Shown: positions 51,409 through 61,793 of the stretch, one piece after another
Layout: every line of letters begins with the position of its first letter
How positions within the stretch are numbered: position 1 is the first letter of the stretch
Assembly (NCBI GenBank): GCA_029778535.1
Contig: JAKOQB010000198.1
Coordinates: forward strand, 42,212-106,211
Direction of reading: 5' to 3'
DNA: 64,000 nucleotides
Source: Pseudomonadota bacterium
GTDB taxonomy: Bacteria > Pseudomonadota > Gammaproteobacteria > Burkholderiales > Burkholderiaceae_F
Made by a program: the position numbers and the translations under genes
The notes under the pieces: generated by a model
Databases searched by the model: none
Told to the model about the DNA's origin: nothing
What the model saw: the letters and a program-made list of their open reading frames with translations, nothing else

Positions 51409-52206
51409 CTACTCGGCGCCGCGTGCCGATTCCCGCGCATCCAGCAGGCGTGCCACGAACTCGTCGACTGCGGCGAGCACCGCTTCCGGCTGATCCTTGT
51501 GCGGCGAATGGCGGCAGTCGGCGAGCTTGACGAGGTCGACGTCGCGGCAGGTGCGCGCGATGCGCTCGACCTGCTCCATCGTGCCGTATTCGTCATCCTC
51601 GCCCTGGATCGCGAGGATCGGGCAGCGGATGCCGGGCAGATATTCCTCGATGTTCCAGGCGCGGAATTCCGGGTCGAGCCAGATGTCGTTCCAGCCCCGG
51701 AACGCGGAGTCGACGTCGGCGTGGTACTTGCCGAGCCGCGCGCGCAGGTCGGTCGTCTCGTAGGCGACTTTGGCCTGCGCGATGCTGGCGACCGAGACGT
51801 CCTCGACCAGCACGTGCGGCGCCATCAGGATCAGCGCGGCCACGTCCCTGCGCGTGCCGCCGGCGTGGATCAGCGCGATCGACGCGCCGTCGCTGTGGCC
51901 GAACAGGATCGGCGCGTGCACGTCGAGCGCATCGAGCAGCAACGGCAGCGCGTGCAGCGCCTCGTCGTGCATGTAGCGCACCGTGCGCTTGTCCCTGATC
52001 GGGTCGGAGCGGCCGTAACCGATGCGCGAGTAGACGATCGCCTCGCACCCGGTCGCGTCCGCGACCCGCTGCGGAAATCCGCGCCACATCGCCACCGACC
52101 CCAGCCCCTCGTGCAAGAACACGATCGCCGGCGCGCCGGCGCGCCCGTGCGCGGACGCGAGCCGCACGACCTCGATGCGCCTGCCGTCGATCTCGACGAA
52201 CTTCAT
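51409..52206 (-). CDS. Alpha/beta hydrolase
   Basis: A 265-residue alpha/beta hydrolase. The nucleophile elbow is FGHSDGAS with Ser105; the acid is expected in the QGEDDEYGT segment near residue 200 and the His in ADCRHSPHKDQ near residue 232. The N-terminal VFLHEGLGSVAMWRGFP is typical of the 3-oxoadipate enol-lactonase/epoxide hydrolase-like group. It is the last gene behind the ABC transporter and benzoate-CoA ligase genes, overlapping the ATPase gene by 4 bp, so it probably serves the box pathway, for example by hydrolysing a stray CoA ester or lactone. Confidence 0.75.
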   Translation of the reverse strand: MKFVEIDGRRIEVVRLASAHGRAGAPAIVFLHEGLGSVAMWRGFPQRVADATGCEAIVYSRIGYGRSDPIRDKRTVRYMHDEALHALPLLLDALDVHAPILFGHSDGASIALIHAGGTRRDVAALILMAPHVLVEDVSVASIAQAKVAYETTDLRARLGKYHADVDSAFRGWNDIWLDPEFRAWNIEEYLPGIRCPILAIQGEDDEYGTMEQVERIARTCRDVDLVKLADCRHSPHKDQPEAVLAAVDEFVARLLDARESARGAE

Positions 52207-52988
52207 ACGCCCAGATGCTGCCGGATCAGGTCGGCGCGCGCGCGCAGCTCGTCGCTCGCGCCGTCGAACACGACCTGGCCCTTGACCAGGATCATCGAGC
52301 GCGCGGTGGTCGCGGTCACCGCCGCGTGGTTCTTGTCGACGATCACGGTCGCGATGCCGCTGGCCGCGATCTCGCGCACGATGCGCCAGATCTCGCGCGC
52401 GATCAGCGGCGCCAGGCCCTCGGTCGCCTCGTCGAGGATCAGCAGTTTCGGGTTGGTCATCAGCGCGCGGCCGATCGTCAGCATCTGCTGCTCGCCGCCC
52501 GACAACTGGCCGCCGCCGTGGTTGATCCGCTCGGCCAGACGCGGGAACGTGGCCAGCACGCGGTCCAGCGTCCAGTCGGCGCTGCCGCCGATGGCGCGCG
52601 CGGCCATCACCAGGTTCTCGCGCACCGTGAGTGTCGGAAAGATGCCGCGCCCTTCGGGTACGTAGGCAATGCCCTGCTGCGCGATCCGGTACGTCGGCGC
52701 GCGCGTCATGTCGGCGCCGTCGACCAGCACGCGCCCGGCGCGCGGGCGGATCAGCCCGAGCAGCGTCTTCAGCAGCGTGGTCTTGCCCATGCCGTTGCGG
52801 CCCATCAGGCCGAGCGATTCGCCGGCGCGGATCGAGAAGTCCACGCCGTGCAGCACGTGGCTGACTCCGTAGTAGGTGTGCAGGCCAATGCCTTGCAGCA
52901 GCGTTTCGTCGTTGCCGCGCGCGGCAATGCTGTCGCCGGGGGAGTTCCGAGGGGGCGAAGCCCCTTCGTTCCTCAACCTTTCAGTCAT
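52203..52988 (-). CDS. livF: Branched-chain-type ABC transporter ATP-binding protein (LivF)
   Basis: A 261-residue ATPase of the LivF type. Walker A is GRNGMGKTTLLK near residue 65, the signature LSGGEQQMLTIGRALM near residue 160, and Walker B LLILDEATEGLAP, the last stretch being diagnostic for LivF. The ATG at 52988 gives a 30-residue N-terminal leader longer than normal; a shorter start is possible. It completes a full HAAT set next to benzoate-CoA ligase, so benzoate or related aromatic acids are the likely cargo. Confidence 0.88.
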   Translation of the reverse strand: MTERLRNEGASPPRNSPGDSIAARGNDETLLQGIGLHTYYGVSHVLHGVDFSIRAGESLGLMGRNGMGKTTLLKTLLGLIRPRAGRVLVDGADMTRAPTYRIAQQGIAYVPEGRGIFPTLTVRENLVMAARAIGGSADWTLDRVLATFPRLAERINHGGGQLSGGEQQMLTIGRALMTNPKLLILDEATEGLAPLIAREIWRIVREIAASGIATVIVDKNHAAVTATTARSMILVKGQVVFDGASDELRARADLIRQHLGV

Positions 52989-53739
52989 GCACCGCCTCGT
53001 CGTGGCCCAGATACGCGCGCTGCACCTCGGCGTTGGCGCGGATCGCCTCGGGCTCGCCGCTGGCCAGCACCTGGCCGTTGACCAGCACGGTAATCCGGTC
53101 TGCGACCGCGAACACCGCGTCCATGTCGTGCTCGACCAGCAGGATCGCGTGATCGGCGCGCAGCCGCCGGAGCAGCTCGACCATCTGCGCCGATTCCTCC
53201 GCGCCCATGCCGGCGAGCGGCTCGTCGAGCAGCAGCACGGTCGCGTCGGTGGCGAGCACCATCGCGATTTCGAGCTGGCGCTGCTCGCCATGCGACAGCG
53301 TGCCGGCGACGATGTCCTCGCGACCGGCGAGCCCCGCGAGTTCGAGCGCGGTCTTCGCCCTGTCGACCGCGTCGGTGAACCGCAGCGCGTTGGTCAGCAG
53401 GCGCCACGGCCGTGGCCGGCGCGACTGCGCTGCGAGCCGGCAGTTCTCGAACGCGGTGAACTTGGAAAAGATGTTGGTGCGCTGGAAGCTGCGGCCGATG
53501 CCGATCATCGAGCGCTGGTACGAAGTGAGCCGCGTGATGTCGCGGCCGCCGAGCAGCACGCGGCCGGAGGTCGGCGCCAGATCGCCCGACAGCATGTTGA
53601 TGCAGGTCGACTTGCCCGCGCCGTTGGGGCCGAGCAGCGCGTGCAGCTGGCCGCGCTGCAATGACAGGCTCACTTCCTGGTTGGCCGCGAGCCCGCCGAA
53701 GCGGCGCGTCAGTTTGTCGGCGACCAGCATCTCACTCAT
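52981..53739 (-). CDS. livG: Branched-chain-type ABC transporter ATP-binding protein (LivG)
   Basis: A 252-residue ATPase of the LivG type. Walker A is GPNGAGKSTCINML near residue 38, followed by the LivG-specific GIGRSFQRTNIF near residue 82. The signature is LSHGEQRQLEIAMVLA and Walker B VLLLDEPLAGMG. It forms a heterodimer with LivF under the LivHM permeases. It overlaps livM by 8 bp and livF by 8 bp. Confidence 0.9.
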   Translation of the reverse strand: MSEMLVADKLTRRFGGLAANQEVSLSLQRGQLHALLGPNGAGKSTCINMLSGDLAPTSGRVLLGGRDITRLTSYQRSMIGIGRSFQRTNIFSKFTAFENCRLAAQSRRPRPWRLLTNALRFTDAVDRAKTALELAGLAGREDIVAGTLSHGEQRQLEIAMVLATDATVLLLDEPLAGMGAEESAQMVELLRRLRADHAILLVEHDMDAVFAVADRITVLVNGQVLASGEPEAIRANAEVQRAYLGHDEAVHD

Positions 53740-54700
53740 GCGCGTTTCTGTGCTGCAGCGCGCGGCGGATGCGGTCCGGCACCGCGGCCAGGCCGCCCGG
53801 AAGGAACAGCACCGTCACGACGATCACCGTTCCCATCAGCAGCAGCCAGTGCTTGGTGAGCTGCGAGAAGAACTCCTGCATCGCGACGAACGCGGTCGCG
53901 CCGGCGATCGCGCCGCCGAGGCTGCCCATGCCGCCCAGGATCACCATCAGGATCGCGTCGCCCGACTTGTGCCATGAAAGCAATTCCGGATTGACGAACG
54001 CGAACAGCACCGCGTAGCAGAAGCCCGACACGCCGGCCAGCGCGCCCGCGAGCGTGAACGCGCCGAGCTTGTACAGGTAGGTCGCGTAGCCGAGCGAGCG
54101 CATCCGGTGCTCGTTGCTGCGGATACCGACCAGCACGCGCCCGAACGGCGAGCGCAGCACCTGCTGCAGCAGCACGAAGGTCGCCAGCAGCATCGCCACC
54201 ACGAAGTAATACGCGTGCACGCCGTTGCCGAGATCGAACGGCGTCAGGCCGAAAATCGAGGCGTCGGGGCGGGAGTTCAGGAACACGCCGTCCGAGCCGC
54301 CGCCGATCTTGGTGTCGTGGAACAGCGAGAACACCATCTGCGCGAACGCCAGCGTCACCATGATGAAGTACACGCCGCGCGTGCGCAGCACGAAGATGCC
54401 GATCACGAACGCGGCCGCCGCCGCCGCGAGCACGGCGGCCGGCAGCGCGAGCCACAGGCTCACGGCCTCGGCCTTCGGCGTCAGGAACACCAGCGCGTAC
54501 GCGGCCACCCCGAAGAACGCCGCGTGGCCGAAACTGACCAGCCCGGTGAAGCCGATCAGCAGATCCAGACTCATCGCGAAGATCGCGAACACCAGGATCT
54601 TGGCGATCAGCTCCGTGTAGTAGGGCGTGGCGAAGTGCGGCAGCGCGAGCAGCAGCAGCAGCAGCGCGAGATTGATCAGCGGGATGATGGTCCGCCTCAT
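53732..54700 (-). CDS. livM: Branched-chain-type ABC transporter permease (LivM)
   Basis: A 322-residue permease with about ten transmembrane helices. LivM signatures are MSLDLLIGFTGLVSFGHAAF near residue 43, RTRGVYFIMVTLAFAQM near residue 108 and GGMGSLGGAIAGA near residue 250, the EAA-like loop that contacts the ATPase. The ATG at 54700 overlaps the livH stop (ATGA). Confidence 0.9.
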   Translation of the reverse strand: MRRTIIPLINLALLLLLLALPHFATPYYTELIAKILVFAIFAMSLDLLIGFTGLVSFGHAAFFGVAAYALVFLTPKAEAVSLWLALPAAVLAAAAAAFVIGIFVLRTRGVYFIMVTLAFAQMVFSLFHDTKIGGGSDGVFLNSRPDASIFGLTPFDLGNGVHAYYFVVAMLLATFVLLQQVLRSPFGRVLVGIRSNEHRMRSLGYATYLYKLGAFTLAGALAGVSGFCYAVLFAFVNPELLSWHKSGDAILMVILGGMGSLGGAIAGATAFVAMQEFFSQLTKHWLLLMGTVIVVTVLFLPGGLAAVPDRIRRALQHRNAHE

Positions 54701-55569
54701 CCGCCGCCTTTGCGCAGGATGCCCTCGGGCCGCCACAGCAGCACGATCGCCATCACCAGGTACACGAGGATGCCGGCCGCCTCGGGGAAGATCACCTTGC
54801 CGAACGTGTCGGCGAATCCGATGATCAGCGCCGCCATCAGCGCGCCCCACACCGAGCCGATGCCGCCGATCACGACGATCACGAACGACACGATCAGCAC
54901 GCTGCTGCCCATGCCCGGATACACCGTCGACACCGGCGCGGCGATCATGCCGGCGAACGCGGCGAGCGCGACGCCGAGCGCGAAAACGATCCGGTAGACG
55001 CGGTTGATGTTGATGCCCAGCGCCGCGACCATGTCGCGGTCGTGGCTGCCGGCGCGGATCATCATGCCGAGCTTGGTGCGCTGGATCAGCAGGTACAGGC
55101 CCACCGCAAGCGCCAGGCAGACGAGCGAGATGAAGAGCCGATAGACCGGGTAGCTCAACGTCTCGGTCAGCGCGATCGACGCGCCCAAAAGCTGCGGGAT
55201 CGCCACGCTGTGGACGTCATCGCCGACCAGGATGCTGCGCGCCTCCTCGAAGAACAGGATCAGCCCGTAGGTCAGCAGCACCTGCTCCAGGTGGTCGCGC
55301 TTGTACAGATGCGCGAACACCAGCCACTCGAGCAGCCAGCCGAGCGCGAGCGCGAGCGGCACGCCGAGCGCGAGCGCCAGCGCGAAACTCCCGGTCGAAC
55401 TCGTCAGCACGAACGCCATGTACGCGCCGACCATGTAGAAGCTGCCGTGCGCCAGGTTGATGATCCCCATGATCCCGAAGATCAGCGTCAGCCCGCTGGC
55501 GACGAGGAACAGCAGCAGGCCGTACTGAACCGAGTTGAGGATCTGGATGAGGAGGGATGGGAAGTCCAT
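54697..55569 (-). CDS. livH: Branched-chain-type ABC transporter permease (LivH)
   Basis: A 290-residue permease of the LivH type: GLTLIFGIMGIINLAHGSFY near residue 27 and VIGGIGSVWGALMAALIIG near residue 240 are the family signatures. Start taken at ATG 55569; a TTG two codons earlier is less likely. A strong terminator-like hairpin separates it from the binding protein gene upstream, which should lower permease output relative to the periplasmic component. Confidence 0.9.
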   Translation of the reverse strand: MDFPSLLIQILNSVQYGLLLFLVASGLTLIFGIMGIINLAHGSFYMVGAYMAFVLTSSTGSFALALALGVPLALALGWLLEWLVFAHLYKRDHLEQVLLTYGLILFFEEARSILVGDDVHSVAIPQLLGASIALTETLSYPVYRLFISLVCLALAVGLYLLIQRTKLGMMIRAGSHDRDMVAALGININRVYRIVFALGVALAAFAGMIAAPVSTVYPGMGSSVLIVSFVIVVIGGIGSVWGALMAALIIGFADTFGKVIFPEAAGILVYLVMAIVLLWRPEGILRKGGG

Positions 55570-55573
55570 CGAC

Positions 55574-55610
55574 AAAAAACTCCCGGCGCGCTGCGGCCCG
55601 CCGGGAGTTT
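55574..55610 (-). terminator. Rho-independent terminator/attenuator between the binding protein and permease genes
   Basis: On the minus strand the sequence reads AAACTCCCGGC, an inner GC-rich loop, then GCCGGGAGTTTTTT: an 11-bp perfect stem followed by a T tract. It follows the binding-protein stop by about 20 bp. Because livHMGF and the hydrolase have no evident promoter of their own, partial read-through is likely. Confidence 0.85.
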
Positions 55611-55631
55611 ATGCGTCGGTGCCCGGGCGAG

Positions 55632-56813
55632 CTACGCCGCCTTGCAGCCCTTGGCCGGATCGGCGAGCGCCTTGACGGCGATGCCGACAACGACGTTGTC
55701 GCGTCCCTTGAGCTGGCGGATGTACATGTCCTGCACCGGGTTGTGCGCCTTCGACAGCGTAAACGGTCCGCGCGGGCTGTCGATCTTCGCGATCTCCATC
55801 GCCTTGTACATCTCGGCCTTCTTGCTGAAGTCGCCCTTGACCGCGCGCAGACCGGCGGCAAGCAGCTGCGCGGCGTCGTAGCCCTGCACCGCGTATACGT
55901 CCGGCTGCATCTTGTACTTGAGCGCGTAGGCGGTGCGGAAGGCGTTGTTCTTCGGATTGTTGATGCCGTCGCCGTAGTGCAGCACCGTGGTCAGACCCTG
56001 CGCAACGTCCTGGATCGCCTCGCCGATGCCGTCGGTGAGGAAGCCCGACCCGTACAGCGGGATGCTCTTCAGCCCGGCCGCGTAGTAGTCCTTGACGAAC
56101 TTGGCGGCGCCGGCGCCGGCAAAGAACACGAACACCGCTTCCGGTTTCAACGCCGCGATCTCGGTCAGGAACGGCTGGAACTCGACGTTCGGGAACGGCA
56201 GGAACATCTCCTTGACGATCTTGCCGCCGCCCGCGGTGAACGCCTCCTTGAAGCCGTTGACCGATTCCTCGCCGGCGGCGTACTTCCACGTCAGCGTGAC
56301 CGCGCTCTTGATCTTGCGATCCGCCATCATCTTGCCGGTGCCGTAGCCGGGCTGCCAGTTCGAGAACGAGGTGCGAAAGATGTTCGGCGCGCACAGGCTG
56401 CCGGTGATGTCGTCCGCGCCGGCGTTCGGGATGATCAGCGTGGTGTTCGTTTGGCGCGCGACGTTGGCCATCGCCAGCGCCACGCCCGAGTGCACGGTGC
56501 CGACCACGACGTCGACGTTGTCGCGGCGGACCAGCCGGTTCATGTTCTCGACCGCCTTTGGCGGCGCCGACTCGTCGTCGACCGTCACGTATTCGACGTC
56601 GTCGCCGCCGAGCTTGCCGCCGCTTTCGGCGACGTAAAGCTTGAAGCCGTTGGTGATCGCCTCGCCCAACTGCGCGAAGGTGCCGGTGTACGGCAGCATC
56701 AGGCCGATTTTCAGCTTGCGGCCCTGCGCCAGCGCCGGCAGAGGCAGCGCCGAAAGCCCGGCTGCGCCGGCGATGGCGCCGACCGCGGCGCGACGGTTCC
56801 TGTCGATGGTCAT
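55632..56813 (-). CDS. Branched-chain-type ABC transporter binding protein, probable benzoate/aromatic acid receptor
   Basis: A 393-residue periplasmic binding protein (LivK fold). The ATG at 56813 with GAGGAG upstream gives a twin-arginine-like, Ala-rich export signal (DRNRRAAVGAIAGAAGLSAL, cleavage near ALA-QG). Mature motifs are KIGLMLPYTGTFAQLGEAI, VVGTVHSGVALAMANVAR and YGSGFLTDG. It lies between benzoate-CoA ligase and the permeases, so uptake of benzoate or a substituted benzoate is the natural inference. Different from the orphan binding protein at 9.8 kb. Confidence 0.87.
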   Translation of the reverse strand: MTIDRNRRAAVGAIAGAAGLSALPLPALAQGRKLKIGLMLPYTGTFAQLGEAITNGFKLYVAESGGKLGGDDVEYVTVDDESAPPKAVENMNRLVRRDNVDVVVGTVHSGVALAMANVARQTNTTLIIPNAGADDITGSLCAPNIFRTSFSNWQPGYGTGKMMADRKIKSAVTLTWKYAAGEESVNGFKEAFTAGGGKIVKEMFLPFPNVEFQPFLTEIAALKPEAVFVFFAGAGAAKFVKDYYAAGLKSIPLYGSGFLTDGIGEAIQDVAQGLTTVLHYGDGINNPKNNAFRTAYALKYKMQPDVYAVQGYDAAQLLAAGLRAVKGDFSKKAEMYKAMEIAKIDSPRGPFTLSKAHNPVQDMYIRQLKGRDNVVVGIAVKALADPAKGCKAA

Positions 56814-56883
56814 GCGTGTCTCCTCGGGTGAAGAATTTTCCGGGCGCAGTTTACTTTCGCTGCGCAAGCTGGCGAAGGGACGG

Positions 56884-58479
<1,596 letters not shown>

Positions 58480-58521
58480 TGCGCTCTCCTGGGTTCTTCC
58501 GTTGTATCGGTGTACTCCGGT

Positions 58522-58593
58522 GTCATGCCCGCGCAAGCGGGCATCCAGCCGGCCGCCAACGAGGGACTGGATTCCCGCTTGCGCGGGAATGAC
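58522..58593. repeat. Dispersed GTCATxCCCGCGCAAGCGGG palindromic element
   Basis: A 72-bp perfect-ended inverted repeat: GTCATGCCCGCGCAAGCGGG at the left arm, ATTCCCGCTTGCGCGGGAAT and GAC at the right. This widespread betaproteobacterial intergenic palindrome fills the gap between the DUF4863 gene and bclA. It is a third repeat family in the window. Confidence 0.8.
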
Positions 58594-58620
58594 ACGAAGA
58601 CTTGGACGAATCGCATCGGG

Positions 58621-59085
58621 CTACTTCGTGAATTCGATCGCGCCCTGAGGCAGCAGGTACAGCACGTGCGCGCGCCCGCCGCTGACGGTCGGGTTGTGGG
58701 CGCTGCCGGGCCCGTACACCTTCCAGCCCGCGGGCGCGCCGTCGAAGCGCGCGTCGCCCTCGAGCGGCATCACCATGTCGATTTCGCCGTTCGGATGGCG
58801 ATGGTGCGGACCGACGCACTCGCTCATCTCGACCACGTCGACCGAGAATCCGTGCGTGGCGTCGCCCGGCTTGATCACGCGGCCGAACTTGATGCCGCCG
58901 GCCTCGCGGCTGCACATCCAGCCGGCGGCGACCGCCTGCCGGCAGGCGTCGCGGATCGCTTCGAACTCGCGGCTCCCGGCGGGGTAGCGCGCGTTCAGAT
59001 CCGCCTCCAGCCGCGCGTCGAGCGGCTTGCCGGCGAGGGTCGAAGTGATCTGCGCGATCAGCGCGGTGAACCCGTCGGGCGTCAT
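58621..59085 (-). CDS. DUF4863 protein, box-cluster associated (4-hydroxylaminobenzoate lyase-like)
   Basis: A 154-residue protein with a helical N-terminal half and a cupin-like C-terminal half (GPHHRHPNGEIDMVMPLEGD near residue 92, with a His-x-His pair suited to metal binding, then GPGSAHNPTVSGGRAHVLYLLP). It matches the DUF4863 family, which includes 4-hydroxylaminobenzoate lyase and is often found in box operons. It lies 10 bp after boxD. Its role in benzoyl-CoA epoxidation is not known; lyase activity on a nitroaromatic product is only a family-level possibility. Confidence 0.75.
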   Translation of the reverse strand: MTPDGFTALIAQITSTLAGKPLDARLEADLNARYPAGSREFEAIRDACRQAVAAGWMCSREAGGIKFGRVIKPGDATHGFSVDVVEMSECVGPHHRHPNGEIDMVMPLEGDARFDGAPAGWKVYGPGSAHNPTVSGGRAHVLYLLPQGAIEFTK

Positions 59086-59095
59086 GGCGAACTCG

Positions 59096-60673
59096 TCAGC
59101 CCAGCAGCAGCGCCGCGTCGGCGGCGTCGCGCCCGAGCGCCTCGTGCCGCGCGGCCGATCCCTGCAGCGCGACGCGACGGTGATAGAACGCGAGCGCGCG
59201 CAGCCCGCCCAGTTCCTCGCCGCCGCCGGCGCGGCCCGGGCCGCCGTGCGTGCAGGTCGGCATCACGTTGCCGTGGCCGGTGTGCTTGCCGTCGACCGCG
59301 CTGTCGACGATCAGGATGCGCCCGTGCAGGTCGGCGATCGCCGGCACCACGCGGTCGAGGAACGCCGCGTCGCTGGAGAACACCGACGCGACCAGCGAGC
59401 CGTGGCCGCGGCGCGCGAGCGCGATCGCGTCCGCGGTCGACGCGTACGGGATCACGGTGGCCACCGGCCCGAACACCTCGACCTCGTGTACGCGCCGCGC
59501 GTTCGAGGGGTGCGTGCAGAACAGCAGCGTCGGCGGCACGAACGCGCCGACCGCGGGATCCGCATCGATCAGCGCCAGGTGCGTCGGATCGCCGGCCACG
59601 CGCTGGCATTCGTTCATCAGCGCGGCGATGCCTTCGTAGGCGGCCACGCGCTGCGCGCGATTGACGAGCGGCCCCATCGTGACGTCGGGGTGAGCGGGAT
59701 TGCCGATCTTCACCTGCGCCAGCTCGGCCGCGATCGCGTCGGCCACGCTCTTCGCCGCCGCGGCGGGGACCAGCACGCGGCGGATCGCGGTGCACTTCTG
59801 CCCCGCCTTCTGCGTCATCTCGCGCACGACTTCGTTCACGAGCAGCGTGAACTCGCGCGTGCCGGGCGCGGCCTCGAGCCCGAGGATCGCCGCGTTCACG
59901 CTGTCGGCCTCGATGTTCACCGGCACCGAGTTGCGCACGACCGCCGGATGGGTTCGCACCATGTGCGCGGTCTGCGCCGACCCGGTGAACGACACGACGT
60001 CGGTCTCGTTCACGTGGTCGAGCAGGTCGCGCGCGCCGCCGCATACGATCGAGATCGCGCCGTCGGGCAGCACCTCGGCGTCGACGAGGTCGCGCACCAT
60101 CCGCTGCGCGAGCCACGCGGTCGGCGTGGCCGGCTTGACGAACACCGGCATACCCGCGAGCAGCGCCGGCGCCGCCTTTTCCCACAGCCCCCAGGCGGGA
60201 AAGTTGAACGCGTTGATGAACACCGCCGCGCCCGCGCGCGGCAGAAGGTAGTGGCGCGCCTGGAACACGCCGTCCTTCGACAGCGGATGCGGCGTGCCTT
60301 CCGCGAGCCGGCGCGCCTCGCCGAGCGCCTTGGCGAGGCGCGCGTAGGTCTTCAGCGTGTAGATGCTGCCGTCGATGTCGATCGCGGCGTCGGCCTTGGG
60401 CGAGCCGCTGTTGCGGCGGGAGATGTCGAAGTACGCGTCGCGATGCTTGGCGAGCGTGTCGGCGATCGCGCCGAGCAGGTTGGCGCGCTGCGCGTAGGTC
60501 AACGCGCGCAGCGCCGCGCCGCCGGTCGTGCGCGCATACGCGAGGCCGCCGGCGAGATCGGCGCCGTCGCTCGCGGCCGTCGCGACCTCGGCGCCGGTCA
60601 CCGGATCCACCAGCGGCGTCCCGTCGCCGCGGCCCCATTCCCAGCGGCCCGCGATCAGGTTTTCGAGTTTCAC
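59096..60673 (-). CDS. boxD: 3,4-dehydroadipyl-CoA semialdehyde dehydrogenase
   Basis: A 525-residue NADP-dependent aldehyde dehydrogenase of the box pathway. It oxidises the semialdehyde made by the BoxC lyase to 3,4-dehydroadipyl-CoA. Catalytic residues are Cys294 (AGQKCTAIRR) and Glu255 (NIEADSVNAA); the cofactor loop is SFTGSAQTAHMV near residue 228. The size and PAWGLWEKAAPALLAGMPV block agree with the PaaZ/BoxD branch. It uses a GTG start with GAGGAG upstream and diverges from boxR across a 210-bp control region. Confidence 0.92.
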   Translation of the reverse strand: MKLENLIAGRWEWGRGDGTPLVDPVTGAEVATAASDGADLAGGLAYARTTGGAALRALTYAQRANLLGAIADTLAKHRDAYFDISRRNSGSPKADAAIDIDGSIYTLKTYARLAKALGEARRLAEGTPHPLSKDGVFQARHYLLPRAGAAVFINAFNFPAWGLWEKAAPALLAGMPVFVKPATPTAWLAQRMVRDLVDAEVLPDGAISIVCGGARDLLDHVNETDVVSFTGSAQTAHMVRTHPAVVRNSVPVNIEADSVNAAILGLEAAPGTREFTLLVNEVVREMTQKAGQKCTAIRRVLVPAAAAKSVADAIAAELAQVKIGNPAHPDVTMGPLVNRAQRVAAYEGIAALMNECQRVAGDPTHLALIDADPAVGAFVPPTLLFCTHPSNARRVHEVEVFGPVATVIPYASTADAIALARRGHGSLVASVFSSDAAFLDRVVPAIADLHGRILIVDSAVDGKHTGHGNVMPTCTHGGPGRAGGGEELGGLRALAFYHRRVALQGSAARHEALGRDAADAALLLG

Positions 60674-60817
60674 GTGTCTCCTCGTCGATCCGCCGCGATG
60701 ACCGGCGAGTTGCGGCGGACTCTTCCGTGTTTCCAGGCTCGCGAAATGGTACGCGCGCCGAATCGAGCGTCAAGCAATTTACTGCATGTTTTCCCGCCGG
60801 ATTGGTGGGATGCTCGA

Positions 60818-60831
60818 TTGACTTCGGTCAA
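60818..60831. promoter_or_regulatory. FNR/CRP-like dyad over the boxR -35 element
   Basis: TTGAC-TTCG-GTCAA is a perfect dyad close to TTGAT-N4-ATCAA. It covers the -35 hexamer, so an FNR-type protein bound there would be expected to repress boxR under anoxia. The symmetric T-to-C and A-to-G changes may lower affinity. Confidence 0.4.
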
Positions 60832-60847
60832 ATCGACGCACTATTCT
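60818..60847 (+). promoter_or_regulatory. Sigma-70-type promoter of boxR
   Basis: TTGACT (60818-60823) and TATTCT (60842-60847) with an 18-bp spacer form a good housekeeping promoter 37 bp upstream of the boxR start codon. The first TGCA operator half touches the -10 element, which suits repression. Confidence 0.65.
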
Positions 60848-60882
60848 GCAGCGCTTCGCAAACTTTGCTGCAAGAAACTGCC
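60847..60882. promoter_or_regulatory. BoxR/BzdR-type operator (candidate)
   Basis: Two direct-repeat modules of the TGCA-N6-TGCA kind known for BzdR: TGCA-GCGCTT-CGCA (60847-60860) and TGCA-AGAAAC-TGCC (60869-60882), each with one mismatch, 22 bp apart and ending right at the boxR start codon. Autorepression of boxR relieved by benzoyl-CoA is inferred. Confidence 0.6.
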
Positions 60883-60883
60883 T

Positions 60884-61780
60884 GTGGTCATCGAGTCCCT
60901 TCCGACCGTGCCGGTCGAACGCGCCGACGGCGCGGACAACGAACAGGTGTTCCTGGAGGCGCTCGGCCGCCGCGTGCGCGAGTTGCGCGACAAGCGCGGA
61001 CTCTCGCGCAAGCAGGCAGCGCGCGAGTCGGGCGTGTCGGAGCGGCATCTCGCGCACCTGGAGGCGGGCGAGGGCAACATCTCCATCCTGCTGCTGCGGC
61101 GGATCGTGCGCGTGCTCGGCGTGTCGCTCGCCGAAGTACTGGCCAACTGCGACGACGAGAACGAAGCGCACCGGCTGATTCGCCGGCTGCTCGAGCGCGT
61201 GCCGGCGAACCGGCTCGACGGCGTGGCATTGCGGCTGTTGCGCGATTTCGGCGACGAAGCCGCGCTGCGTCGCCGGCGCATTGCGCTGATCGGCCTGCGC
61301 GGCGCCGGCAAGTCGACGCTGGGAGCGCGACTCGCGAACGAAATCGAGTGCCCGTTCCTCGAGATGGATCGCGAGATCGAGCGCGACGCCGGCATGCCGG
61401 CGGCGGAGATCTTTTCGCTGTACGGCCCCGCAGGCTACCGCCGCTTCGAAAGACGCGCGCTCGAGCGACTGGTCAACGAGCACGAGCGCGCGGTGCTGTC
61501 GGTCGGCGGCGGCATCGTGTCGCAGCCCGACACGTACGCTTACCTGCTCGCCAATTGCCACACGGTGTGGCTGAAGGCCGCGCCCGAGGAGCACATGGCG
61601 CGCGTGATCGCGCAGGGCGACCTGCGGCCGATGGCGGGCAACGAGGAAGCGATGGAGGACCTGCGCCGCATCCTGAAGGCGCGCGAGTCGCTGTACGCAA
61701 GGGCCGACGCGGTCGTCGATACCACGGGAATCAGCGTGGAGACGAGCTTCGCGCGCCTGCGCCAGGCGGTGCTGATATGA
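60884..61780 (+). CDS. boxR: BoxR/BzdR-family benzoyl-CoA-responsive regulator
   Basis: A 298-residue repressor made of an XRE helix-turn-helix (about residues 25-85: LGRRVRELRDKRGLSRKQAA, VSERHLAHLEAGEGNIS) and a shikimate kinase-like domain (Walker A GLRGAGKST at 137-145, then EMDREIERDAGM and SVGGGIV) used to sense benzoyl-CoA. This architecture is unique to BzdR/BoxR. GTG at 60884 is chosen because it gives the BzdR-like length and sits just after the candidate operators. It probably controls both boxC-boxB and the divergent boxD operon, and may also act on anaerobic genes. Confidence 0.92.
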   Translation: MVIESLPTVPVERADGADNEQVFLEALGRRVRELRDKRGLSRKQAARESGVSERHLAHLEAGEGNISILLLRRIVRVLGVSLAEVLANCDDENEAHRLIRRLLERVPANRLDGVALRLLRDFGDEAALRRRRIALIGLRGAGKSTLGARLANEIECPFLEMDREIERDAGMPAAEIFSLYGPAGYRRFERRALERLVNEHERAVLSVGGGIVSQPDTYAYLLANCHTVWLKAAPEEHMARVIAQGDLRPMAGNEEAMEDLRRILKARESLYARADAVVDTTGISVETSFARLRQAVLI

Positions 61781-61793
61781 AACGGAGAACACG

